Origin: Membranipora membranacea
Taxonomy: Eukaryota > Bryozoa > Gymnolaemata > Cheilostomatida > Membraniporidae
Assembly (NCBI GenBank): GCA_914767715.1
Contig: OU612068.1
Coordinates: forward strand, 29,762,001 to 29,822,000
Length of the DNA stretch: 60,000 bases
Reading direction: 5' to 3'
The notes beneath the pieces are model-generated. The model was given only the letters and a program-made list of their open reading frames with translations, did no database searches and was not told the DNA's origin. Position 1 is the first letter of the stretch. The number at the start of each line of letters is the position of its first letter. This document shows, in pieces, positions 13,387-25,660 of this stretch. The position numbers and the translations under genes are program-made.

Positions 13387-14121
13387 ATCTACAGGTTATC
13401 TTATCATTATTGTCTCAGTGATATTACACAGCTGTTCAATATTTTTTACATTTACTTTATTTACAAAATACATGATGGCTGGCGCAGACATCTGACAACA
13501 CTTGAAATAAATAACATGTATTATCATTCTGTGTGTGACTGTCCGCATACTATAAATATTGTACTGAATTAAAAAGTAAAAGCATGACGATCAGCAGTCA
13601 TCTATATTTGGGATAACTCGATAAACAGTGGTATATGTGGAAGGCTCATTGGGTATCAGTACAACGAATAATGAAAAATTGCCTAAAATCAAAGTTCACC
13701 TATAAATGTACTATCACTATAACGCATTTAAACCAAAGAAAATATAGCATGGTAGCTAGCTACGTCCAAGCGTAGGTTAATTAGCCAAGTGATCAGTCTT
13801 GAAGACACATGTGAAAGTGTGAAAATCAGGATACTAATTATTAAAATGTATATCTCAGTTCTTAAAACCCTTGATGAATAAAAATTTCTTCATTTTGTTT
13901 TCATGCTTCTAGGCTGTATGAAATCATCAATTCTTATTGAGTCAGCAAAATGCAACAAATTGTCTAAGGATTGCCTAAACACTAGATACATTAAATTACC
14001 TGAATTTCCATAGATTTGATCAGCATAGCAGAGAGCATGTATTGATCTGACACTGCTGATGACATAGCATATTTAATGCTGTGTGTACGTATGTGGATGT
14101 GTGGATGTGTGTGTATAACTG
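13387..14121. other. convergent 3' spacer, MORN3 / CDC27
   Basis: This spacer lies between two convergent genes. It contains an AATAAA on the plus strand at 13506-13511, about 120 bases past the MORN3 stop, and otherwise no coding signal. A short GTGTGTG/GGATGTGT stretch lies near 14085-14115. Confidence 0.6.
13506..13511 (+). terminator. probable MORN3 poly(A) signal
   Basis: A canonical AATAAA hexamer lies 120 bases downstream of the MORN3 stop, in the right orientation. Confidence 0.6.
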
Positions 14122-17100
14122 TTACAGACCTTCATCACTCTCGTTAGCTTGAAGCTGCTGCTGAGCTTCTTCATCATCCATAATAACAGAAGTATCTGTA
14201 CTAAGTGTTCCTGATGGTGTGTCCTCTAATACTACAATAAGGTATAATATACACAAATATACATAATAAGGTATATGCATTAATACACACACTAATGTAT
14301 ATATTCAATAAGGTGGTATATTTACAAAAAGGTATACATGTAAATACAATAAGTATCGAGAAGTCGTCTTCCTTGTTTAACAGGCCACCTAAATCCTAAC
14401 TATCAATTATTTTGTGTTTGTCGTTGTTTCGAGTTCGAGCAAATTGAGTGAAGACTTTGCAAAAATTCAAATCACTGCGATCTGGTTTTGAAAATCAAAA
14501 TACTGATACATTAATCAGATACATACAAACACTGGTGTCTAGACTGGGATCCTCATCCTCATCAGTGATGTATCGGCGGTCTATGGCCTCCTTTATGTGG
14601 TTATTTGCTCCTTTAGGATCTAAGTCTGTAGCCCAGGAGAAATTGAGCATTGATAAGTGTGCGTTGCCAAGCCGCTTATGAACCTGGGACAAATTGTAAA
14701 AAATATAATTACACAATGTTATACAATAGACTTAATATAGCATATTATGTCTATGTGTTATACCGATTACGATGTCTCTCTCCATATCAAACCTTTATCA
14801 GTTTTGACTGACATGGAAGAGGAGTAAGCTTTAGTAAGCATGAATTTTCAACAAAAACTTTGAGACTATATTCATAATGACCATATTGATGGTAGTCTTT
14901 TTACACAAGGTTTCTGAGGTACTAACCTTTCCAATAAGGAAATATACAAGGCTCTCCTTGGGGGTCAGGACCTTGAGTGCCTCCAGCTCTTTGAGAGCTC
15001 CCTCTAATCGATCATTCGCTACGAGCATTGATGCTCTGTGGAACAAACACATCGGGTTCTTTGGACTGAGAACCACCGCCTGATTTAATGTCTCTAAGGC
15101 TACATCATGTCTCTGTAACGCATGCTGTACCTGAAATCACAAGCAGAAGTAACAGATTTATGTGATTTGTCTTTTGTCATCAATACTGTCAACTTTATTA
15201 GTCAGAGATAGTACCAAAATAGAAGACAAAACAGAAAGATAAAGAAAGATACAGCTGTAATCTAATTGTGAAGGATATCTTTGTTTGTTTTATGAGGCTG
15301 ATCAAATCAGTAAAGATATAAAATCATGTTTCATAATGAAAAATACTTCTAACCTTGGATTAGTTACTAAAACCTTGTGCACTAAGTGATATACCTGTAC
15401 CTTTCATGAATTGAATTAAATTAAATGAAAGGTCAACCGCACAGTAAATTATTACTTGTTATAAGTAGCTTGTTATACTTACCAGTCCTATATGACATAG
15501 TAGTACTGCACTCTGTGGGTTTATAGCCAATGCTTTTTTAAAATGTGCTTCGGCTAATGTAAACTTCTCCTTTTTGTAAAATATCATACCAAGTCCATAC
15601 CTAAAAAATGTACAAGACTTCATTAATACTACAAGATTTAAAATAGACACATTACTTTTCATATCTGCCATTAACTCATACCCGACAAGTCTCCCTTTTT
15701 GGTAGGGAGCCTCCCAGTTTTTAGGGGTATTTCCCACCTCCTCCCTGTCTCCCTTTTTCCTCCCTATTTTCAGCTTCCTTCACCCAGAAGACTTTTTAAG
15801 CTTCTCGTTGCAAGAAAAACTACGTTTTGCTACCCCCACAGTACATATACCTATATGTAATTGCCTATTAACATACTATCTCTCCTCGTTCGTATAAAGT
15901 GCAACACTATAATTTATAAAATCAGGTAAAATTATGCATTTCATAATATTAACGCTCAAGTTTTGGCTTAAAATAAATGATAACAAGGGCAAAATTACAC
16001 CTTCACTGCGGGACGCGAAGAGTGGTACTCCGGGTCGGGAGTTCGTCAGCGGAGACCTCCTGATTTCTGGGTCTACCAACTTGTCATGTATGCATTAACT
16101 TGAATGACAAAACTCAATTTGAAGATAAAACTCTTGTTATGGAAGTTGAGGTGTGGACCCACAACTATCAGGATTCCCGACACCACAAGCTAAACATTTT
16201 GCTGCTTTATGTAACCTTCACGAATTCCAGGTTTTAGTGATATAACTGTATTAGATCACTAACCATGCGTTATAATGTCGAGCATCAACCCTAAGGGCAT
16301 TCCTGAACGAAGACATGGCCTTATCGTAGTCCTCAGTGAGTGTATATTCATGACCAAGTAGTGTGTAGGCATAGGCAAACATTGGATTAACTTGTATGGC
16401 TCGCTGTAAGAACTTAATCGCAGTCTCGTGTTCCTTCTGAAGACTAAAACAGTTTCCATTCACACACCATGTCTAGAAAAATAAATATAATTAGCGAATG
16501 TGCAAACCCAATCATACTACCCAAGAAAGCTCATGTGCATATCAATAAAAAGAGAAACTGGCTTCAATCTAACTCCCTCATAGACATGGTCAGTCATTGC
16601 ATGACAAAACATGAAATTTTGAGTGTGATCACCTGAGTAAGCACAGAATTTTGATCCCACAGTGAATGGAAGATATATCAAGATTGGGATAACATAATTG
16701 TTCGCTGTGTACTAGTTCTGACCAAAAGCCAATTTGATTCACCTTTATCATTTTCTCATGACATACCTCTGCAGATGTCTTGTCTATGGCCACCATATCT
16801 TGAGCTAATGTGGACATGGCCACTTCTTTTTGTAGATGAAATAATACTGTACTATATGTCTCCATGCCTCTAACCTGATGAGGCTCAAGAACTCGTAACT
16901 CCTTAAACACTTCCTCTGCCTACAAAAAAGATGAATAACAATTTTTTTTGTTCTTATGATCTAGAGATGTAGTGTGTCTATAACAATTATTAAATATTTT
17001 TCTGTCTCACTGTAATGTTTCAATATCAGCTCTAGTTCAGCCTTAAATTATTACATTGAACATTCTTTAACATATTGAGATGCTGCCAGGTAGTCCTGCT

Positions 17101-20100
17101 GGGCATTCACCACATGAATATGTTTGTTGTGAAAATCCATCATTCTAAATTTGGCAGGGTTTGATTTCGAGATATGCATAAATGTTTTTCTTTTGATTCA
17201 CAGCTTCAGAGAAAGTATCATTTTAGTGGTCATACCTTTTGATGTTCTGAGAGCTCCAGATAAGCTTTACCAAGTTCAGCTAACACCCAGCCTGTCTTAT
17301 ACTGATGATGTGGTATATTCTCAAACTTCTCTACTGCGCTCTTAATATCATATGTCTGTAGAGCTAAGTAAGCATCTCCAATATCTCTCAGTAAGGACAG
17401 GAAGGCAGCTATAAAACATGCAAACTCAAAATTATCACTTGCAAAAAAGTAAGTAATTACAGTCAATTGATGGGATTTCATAAAAAAAACGTCCTCAGAT
17501 ACAATCACAGCATAAATGCACTTTCGCAAATGTATTGTCTTATCTGACCATGTTCGAATGGAGATGACTCCCTAAAAATACAATCCCATTGGTTCATATA
17601 TACTGTTATAACCATGCAAATTATCATTAAGTCTATGGTTATAACCAATCACATCTCCATTAGCACCAACAAGCCATACTGGCTGATAACCACAACACTC
17701 ACATGCTGATTGTTTCTGTTTGAGGTCTAACATCTCCGCAGAGTTAGTAACAGTTGCAGGTTTTTGAGATGAGTTGATTTTGTTTTTGTTATTGAGCTCC
17801 TCCTGTGATTTGCTGATACTGAGTGTAGACCGAGCTCTTCTCACGCTAGACTTAGGACTTGTGTGTTTTAGTCTTGTTTGTACTTTACTATTCTCCTGTA
17901 ATGATAGTCATCATCAGATTATAGATATACTTATATGAAAGCACAAAATGCATCATATTTTTAATTCATCTAGAATAGAATATTGTACTCAGAAAGCGCA
18001 AGTAAAATGGTCAGGAGTTGCCCACTCCTTGAGCTTATCATTTATATAGTAGACAACTCCTAATATATATTTTAGTTTACGCATGTAGCATTTGTGCGGC
18101 GTTATCGCATTATATAGCTCAATTCATTGTACTTGTGGTACAGTGCAGAAAATTTTTACTATGTGGATATAGTGAACATTGTTACAACCACCACCACCAT
18201 CAGCATCATTTTGGATTCTTTTCAATACGATTAACCTTGTAATTGGGATGGATTTTAAAGAAATGGCAATAAACAAACTTCAATCATGTTGCTAAACTGA
18301 CCTTGACACTAGAAGAGTTTTGATTGTCGAGGATGCGTTTACTTCTCCGTCGAGGTATAATAGAATTATGAAATCTAGGAGGAGCCATTATTTCTGTCTT
18401 GGTTGTGGTTGTATTAGAAGTACTGGATTGTCCGAACACTAATTTACCTACAGGCGCTGTCGACGTTGTGTTACTGACTGGTTGATGCTGACTACTCGCC
18501 TTGGTGAGCTGAAAAGATTAGCCAAACTTATCATAAAAAGGTCATAATTTGATGACTTTTGTTCAACTTGGCTGGTCATATATTTGTCTGGGTATGAGTT
18601 TTTCTGAACATACACTTAGTATTTGCTGATGAGTTCAAACCAAGCTACCACGATCTAAGGAGGAATAGTTCTAAATCATAATAACCCTTGTAACGGCAGG
18701 GATGCTCCCTGCAGTAGGCTTTATGCAAAGCTATTAATTTGTAAGCTACGAAGCTACGCTCATTATCATATTTTCTATTGTTAGCGCTTAGACCCAAAAT
18801 ATAGGGACTTCACTCTAGAAAGTGAGTCAGAGAGACATAGATGCATCGTTGTATTCATAGATATTATTTGTTGTAATCATATTTACAGAGACAAGTCATA
18901 CGCATACCAGATATATTTGCTGCCGAGAAATCATAGGAGCCAATAGGTAATTATTAATTACGTGACATTGCTATATATTGGTGTAGAGATTACTTTCCAT
19001 ACATTTCCTTGATGTTATCATGATGGTATCTGATACATTATTTGATGTTAAGCATATTAATGCTATTTTTCTTTCTTTGTGTAATATGTTCACGCTATTT
19101 TCTTGCAGTTTTACATCTCAACGGAATAAACCCCAATGTGTTAGTAAACTCCAAACTTCTTCGATATCTCGGCCGCTACAACCCTAGTAGGATATGCTCT
19201 TGATCCAGCTGAGATGACTGACCTTTTTAGATGGTGCTAGAGGTACTTCATAAGTTGTAGGCGAGTTAAACATAGCAGGTGTAGTCATATCTCTACCTCC
19301 TGGGACACCACCGCCGTATCGGGGGAGGGGTGTGTCTAATGGTAACATACCAAAACTGTAACAGATGTAAAGACATACCAGTACCTCACATTATTATCGT
19401 ACATATTGGGGGTGTTTCTGTTGTAAAGAGATTTATATTTTGTTTTGTAGACAATGTGACCGTAGATACAGGACATATCTTTTATAGAATTCCAATTGAT
19501 CTTTGCCAGTATAAATGGTTCTCATTTCTCAACCTAAAACACTGAATAATATCAATCTAAGATACTAGGAACGTTAGTGTAGTTGTGTTATGATTCAGTT
19601 GACACGAGAATAAGCGATAGATATAAACATACATCGGGCGTATCTGCTGGAGCTACATCATCTGATTTCGTAAGGTTTTTGTAAATATATTTTTAATTCA
19701 CCAGTTTCATGCGAATTTACATCACAGTTAAAATCTTATGTTTTAATCACATACCTAAACATGCCAGGAGTTTTCATTGAGTTACTCTCAGACATGAACA
19801 GTTTACCGACAGCAGATGGAGGAGGGTGAGATTCTGTAGACTGTAGAGGGGTAATGTTAGCTGGAGTTCTGAATGACTCGTGATTTATCCCCTCTGTTGG
19901 AGTATCTATCAGACTTATTACGTCAGCGGGAGATGAAGATATACTGTCTATGTCAGCGGGCGTACTCATCACAGATATAAGGGGTAACGTCGACTGTCAG
20001 ATATATGAAACATTACTATGTCATTATGTTGGCAATCGACAAACAAATCTCACTCCCCCTAGAATTACTTTAATATATGAAATATAGTACTTAATATAAG

Positions 20101-22003
20101 CTGGACTATATTATCAGGGATATAGGCTGACAGAACTCCAATGAGGGATTAAATAATTACAAGCAATCACCCAAATATCAAATGTATGTAGGGTGTAAAG
20201 CTATTACTTACCGTATGTACAGGTGCACTGCTATAACTTTCCGTCTGTAGAGGTGTACTGTTGTAACTTACCGTATGTAGGGGTGTACTGCTGTTTGTAG
20301 TGCTTGTATCGTGTTTATTAGATTCTAAAGAGCCAAACAAGTTCCTCTGTGCGAGTGGAGAGAATAGTACAGATTTAACACTGTCTATAGCCTGCTGAAC
20401 CTGACCGGCCTGAAATACTTGGCTTGGGTCTGGTTTACCCCCTAAAAGACAAAACAGGAGAAATATATATCACTCAACAGTGTTTACAGAGTTCAAATAT
20501 ATATGATATTTACTGGATCAATAATCATCAGGTTGCAACAGGAACTACAAACTTGGTGCTATTTAACTTTTGTTTGAAATCAACAGATTTACCTACCCAT
20601 TTTACACATGTGACAGAAACTGGACCACATAAAAGGGTTCAGACTTAAGCTGGCCTTGTAATACTCCAATGCTTTTTCATGTCTTTCAGTTTTCCTAAAA
20701 GAAAAAGAGATAAAAAGAATAGAACATGACCTTCTCGCTGTTTTGACAAGAAAAATTGATACAAATTGTGGCACAAAGCTATGTTACAATAACCAAGGAG
20801 TTGGAAGTTACAAAAAAGTTCAGCCCACATGTGATACAATCGGATAACTTAGTCTCACCTGTATACATCAGCAAGTAGACTGAGAGTAAAGGATGCATTG
20901 TCTCCGTACTCTTCAGAAAATTCACTTGCAGTTCGGGTCTTCTGACTTCCATTTGTAAGAGCAAACTCTGCCTCATTCAACCTGCATAAGATGGCCACCG
21001 ATGCATTTTAATGGAATCTTATGATCGAGATATTTGAGCTAAGAAGTGTTGATATACAAGTATACATGTTAGCCAGCAATCTCTACATGTTGCCAAAATA
21101 AATTTAATGTAAATTCGTATATTCACTTTCAAACTGAAAAAGGGACTTGTCACATACAACATAAAGTGTTATGAGGTAAACAAGCCGAAGAGTGTAACAG
21201 CTATGGAGGGAGCCTGATACTTACTTTCCAATCTCAAAGCAGCACTTGCTGTATAGATACCGACAGCGTGCTGTTGGATAGCCTTTGTTCTTCAGAAATC
21301 TATAAGCCTGAGATTTCCTACCCGCCTGGTAATAACATGTCGATAACAAAAAAAGGGTCGAATCTGTTGGAGCTACAAATATAAAGAACAGAACAAGCTA
21401 CATACAGAAGCCACATTTATTGTGCGCACCAATAATATGTAACTCTCATCAGGCAAAAATTAACATTATCACTAGATATTTAGTAGGTAGAACGCATATG
21501 TATATTGTAGAAAAAAAACAAACAGGAGAACAACAAACCTTCAGCATAGAGCCTCTCACTTAGGAATATAGCGTCGTCGTATGAGTGGTTATTCAATGCA
21601 TGTACGATGGCCGCCTGTAATAAACACACTTACATAGTAATGCTTGGGTTATCAACCTAGAGTGAAGTTTATTGACTTTCAAATCGACTCTTCAGATGTA
21701 ATTAGGCATCTGGTGATTAAATCGAGACTGTGCCACATAATGTAGGCCCAAACAAACATTGAAATGGTAATATTGATGAGAGAGCATAGCATGTCTGCTG
21801 TACGTTTACAATACAACCTATCATCATCATGGGCACATTCATTAGGACACATACATTATTTTGCTTCATTAGCCAAGAGCTGAATTGATTCTAGGCCAAA
21901 TATGAATCCTGGGCATTAGAGACAATGTTGCTGATTATCCATGAAGTAGGAAAGAGAAATTAAAACATGAGCAAACCTGTACAGGGTCCTGTGGGAGAAT
22001 CAT
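14122..22003 (-). CDS. CDC27: anaphase-promoting complex subunit 3 (CDC27/APC3)
   Basis: Seventeen in-frame exons encode 843 residues (human about 824-830): 21977-22003, 21539-21614, 21225-21372, 20859-20981, 20597-20694, 20272-20441, 19755-19993, 19223-19355, 18302-18508, 17703-17895, 17236-17408, 16767-16919, 16264-16472, 15483-15600, 14927-15130, 14533-14683, 14122-14231. The N terminus MILPQDPVQAAIVHALN parallels human MTVLQEPVQAAIWQALN. TPR blocks follow (ERLYAE, LFLLSTCYY, then LSLNPFMW and GKPDPSQVF), then a low-complexity Ser/Thr/Pro linker with SFGMLPLDTPLP. A long C-terminal TPR array carries GNCFSLQ, AYAYTLLGHEYTLTED, ARHYNAWYGLGMIFYK and FSWATDLDPKGANN. The protein dimerises in the APC/C and binds CDC20/CDH1 IR tails. 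The linker exon 20272-20441 ends at a duplicated splice donor, listed separately. The final junction uses a weak donor (GTGTTTG). Confidence 0.96.
20180..20289 (-). repeat. 30-bp tandem repeat spanning a CDC27 splice donor
   Basis: Read on the minus strand, copies lie at 20289-20260, 20259-20230 and 20229-20200, with a decayed fourth copy to about 20180. Each unit has the shape AGTACACC(C/T)CTACA-ACGG-AAGT. The exon-intron border falls inside copy 1 (donor GTAAGT, 20271-20266). Copy 2 carries GAAAGT instead, and copy 3 again carries GTAAGT (20211-20206), exactly 60 bases further and in frame. Confidence 0.85.
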
Positions 22004-23707
22004 CTTAAATGTCTCTGCAATTCACCTCCGATGACTCTATCTTGTCATGTCTTAAACATAAAAACAAACCATAGCAATGTTTATTAGCCCCTATGTATAT
22101 TTCAAGTTAAATTCATAATTCTTTTCAACGTAGTGTTGAGCCTTACCGTGGAACCCAAGTTATTTGCCTACAGGTACCCAGATTTGAAAACTTTTTGACA
22201 GAGGAAGTTTAGCTTCCAATACATAGCTTTAGGTCCCGCACTGTGTATAACTTTATGTGATGTGTGATCAGTGAGAATCCATCAACTAACACAACCAGAT
22301 ACAAGAGACAAAACTGTAATGGAGGAGGACTGGGTTGATCATTTGACGAAGCAAAAAATATTTCCATCCAAGACAATCCCATTTCAAGTCTGTTTGGGTC
22401 TTCTCAAAAATTTTCTAATCTCTTTGCTCTACCTTTATCATTCATCTCCTTTGTGAACCACTACAGGGGATCACAATTAGATGGGTTTAGGTTTTAGCTT
22501 AGACACTTGGTATATCTTGCCATAGGCCGTCGATACTAAACCTCGGTAATAATGTATGATGATTGTCAACCTAAGTCTACCATGTGTTGCATACAAATAT
22601 ATTATATTTGGTTGATGATGGGAAGTCATCACATATACTTTTACCCAATTACTCTCTATTAGACTTTTAACACATTTTTTCATAAATTTTATTGCACAGC
22701 ATGGTTCTAGTGCTTGAAAGTGTGAATAACCGATGTTAGGATGCTTCACTGTTAGAAATTCAGACTGGCTTAATGAAAGTAAGAACTGACAGTTTCCAAG
22801 AGTTATTCACACATATCAGCGGAGACAAAGCCGTGCCAAGCCGAGACATTCATGTCTGTTGCTGAATAGTTGCAGGACGCTCTGTTTTGACCCCTCTCCC
22901 GATATGCTGGGTGCGTGTTTGGGTTTCTGTGGCGGCCTCCTTTGCATTTCTATGTAAAAAGGGGATGATGTGTATTAAGCCTTGATGCACTAAGTAAATT
23001 ACCAGAGTATCTCAGACCAATACCAATCACTCTCCTATCAACCTTTGTTATCTGTCCAACACATACACCAATATCTGGGCCGTCTGGATCTCAAAGAAGG
23101 CCAGGACTCTAAGCTGACCTAAAGGAAAAGGAACGCCAAATCTATTATCATACAAAAAATAATCTGTTAACTGACTTCTGCTGAAACCTACCAATGAACA
23201 CAATACTCCGGATTAAATATACACTCGACCGTGCTGATGATATGAACATTGATACAAGGACCCAGTCGACTGCAATCACTAAGCAGAAGCATACACGGGT
23301 AAAAATAAATTATAGATTTTATATCTATTTCATCCAAACCTAACAAACTAAGACGTAATGTATTGACCAGAAAGCATGTACTTTGCCAAAGTATGGTTTC
23401 TTGGTTTTATACTTGCATGGTTGCTAGGTCTAATACAATAAGCCTAGTCCTGGGTCTAAATAATAGTTAATTATTTGTAAAAACAGATCTTGGACATTCA
23501 CCTCACTCACTGTGACCTCAATAACTTTAACTGCTATCAAAGAGTAAGCTCCTTGCTGATATTATGTTGAGTATCTTGACTATGAGCTAAAATAAGGACT
23601 GAAGTGGATTATAATAATTCACTCACCTACTACTGGACATTTTCACTACCAGTTACTTACTAGCTAGTAGGTAGGTAATAGGCTCTACTTACTCACTGTC
23701 ACTATGT

Positions 23708-23709
23708 AC

Positions 23710-23740
<31 letters not shown>
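23708..23740. repeat. (TA)n microsatellite
   Basis: Alternating TA tract interrupted by single C bases. Confidence 0.9.
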
Positions 23741-25260
23741 GATAGATAGTCCTAGTTGTTGGTTTAACCAAGGACTTTGAAGGGGTAACAGCCAGGCCAG
23801 GGGACTCCTTCCTTGGAAGCCTTGGTTTAACTTTTATAATTTTTAAATTTGGTATGTTATTTGATCCATGATTAGTTATAGTCCATGATCCAGTCAACCA
23901 CTTACCACAAAGTCAAGTGACGGAAAGCATTTCTATACAATAGCCATGGTAGAAATTTATACATGGAAATGGTACTGATGGTGACTTTTCTTCTCCTCCT
24001 GTGTTAAAAGTCAGTTTTCTTTTCAAATCATCTCCACTTTCAATTTATGAAAATGAAGCATAAAGATACTTGAATCACTGTTTGGATGCCTTTCTTTGGT
24101 GCGGTATGGTAGATCGATCCCACTTTTTCTGTCAGCTGATGACAAACCATATGGAATTTCCACTCAGAACATTCTAGACCACTTCGGTTTTCTATATAGC
24201 CCAGAGACATCATAATAGTTGAAAAGAGTGAGGGTCTACAAAGAAAATCCTTACCTTTAGATGGAATTCCCAGTCAGTATCTGGGGCTAAAACAATTGCT
24301 TTGAAATTTTTCAAACTTGCTGATTCATGGAATCATTGGTCATTGTTTAGGAAACTTTCAAAGTGTTAGGAAGCCCACTTACACAAGCTGCATTTTACCA
24401 GCCTGATCATATAATACATCAATACTTTCTGGTGGTAAGTGTATTCTTTACTCTTCAGATGGTCCCTACTCTCTATCTATAGTAACTTATGTAGTGGTAT
24501 CTGATTGTTGTGCTTAAAGTTAATGCTGGATTGTTGTTGTAGTACCGTGACATTGACTGTTGTTGTTGTGATTCACTGATTGATGATAGACTCATTTAAT
24601 ACGACTCCTTTGGATTTGACACTGTCAGTAATCATTGGTAATTGTTATTGCTAAATAGACATCATACATGGCACAGAGCAGACAGCAGTGAGTAGCACTG
24701 ATGGTTATACTAATATATATACTTCCCTAATTAATCAAAGTATTACTTAGTAACTTACTATTACAATAATATACAGTAACACTACTACTTCTCTACTGCT
24801 ACTCACTCTGCTAATAGTAATAGTATTATTCTATTTTTACTGTAGATTGTAATCTATTTGTCACTGACTGTCTAGATAGAATGCAGCCCCCTACTATTCG
24901 ATCATTCATTTGAGGCTTAAAACATAGATTCTTCTTGGTTTGACTTGCAAGAGTGTACTTTACTTACTATGATCAGTCAGTACATACATACTATCGAGAA
25001 CCTGACTGATATGTACGTAAATGCTTGTGTGCCAAAGAAGATGCCTGCACAATATGTCTAAGGCCCAATGAATATGCTTGTTCTGGTTATCACTACTCTG
25101 CGACCTGTTACTGTTCTGTTGTATTTGTAGTCTTGTCGGGTCTTGGACTCAACTGTCACAACCACGGCATACGCTGTCGCTGTGTATGCCATGGTTGTTA
25201 ATTTATGTGCAGCCCAGGCTAGTGACGAGTCGGGTTGAGTCATACCCAAGTCCACAAACA

Positions 25261-25384
25261 GTAGTTGCCCTTCGTTAATTATTGGCCTGCCACTTACAAC
25301 CATTATTATTATTATAATGGGAGATGTCCAGTTTTGACTGTCATCTTTCAAGTACATTGTTCAATTAGTCAGGGGCAACTACTT
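25261..25384. repeat. small terminal-inverted-repeat element (MITE-like)
   Basis: An 11-12 base inverted pair (AGTAGTTGCCC ... GGGCAACTACT) bounds about 120 AT-rich bases. No target-site duplication could be fixed, so this may be a chance or degraded element. Confidence 0.4.
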
Positions 25385-25660
25385 CCTGATGTTCTTGGAA
25401 TGGTTGATATTCATGATGATGGGATTATTTTCCTTTTATCAAACCCTGTATCAACAACCTAACACACATAACAATAGATGTTATGTTATCACATCATTGA
25501 TTATAATGTGTGATGATCATTGATATCTTCTTTTTTAGTAATTTTATATCATCTCATCAAAGTGAAGGATCGTATTGACAGCAACATAAAATCGAGATCA
25601 CGCTCTACCTGAAGGAAGGCTTGGCCGTCACCTCTACTCTCCTGAAGATAAAATAAATTA

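Larger units (their letters stand above)
22004..25660. other. 3.7-kb intergenic region between divergent CDC27 and NFE2L1-like genes
   Basis: I find no supported gene here. It holds the divergent promoters, a (TA)n tract at about 23708-23740, and an imperfect 17-bp-arm hairpin at 25158-25198. A short inverted-repeat element lies near 25261-25384, whose ends read AGTAGTTGCCC and GGGGCAACTACT. The open frames in it lack splice context and recognisable motifs. Confidence 0.6.

Noticed and set aside
22477-22749. 90-codon minus-strand frame near the CDC27 5' flank
   Set aside because: No recognisable domain or conserved pattern; likely chance in spacer DNA.
25058-25357. 99-codon minus-strand frame upstream of the NFE2L1-like gene
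   Set aside because: It spans a hairpin and a MITE-like element, lacks splice context and shows no family motif.
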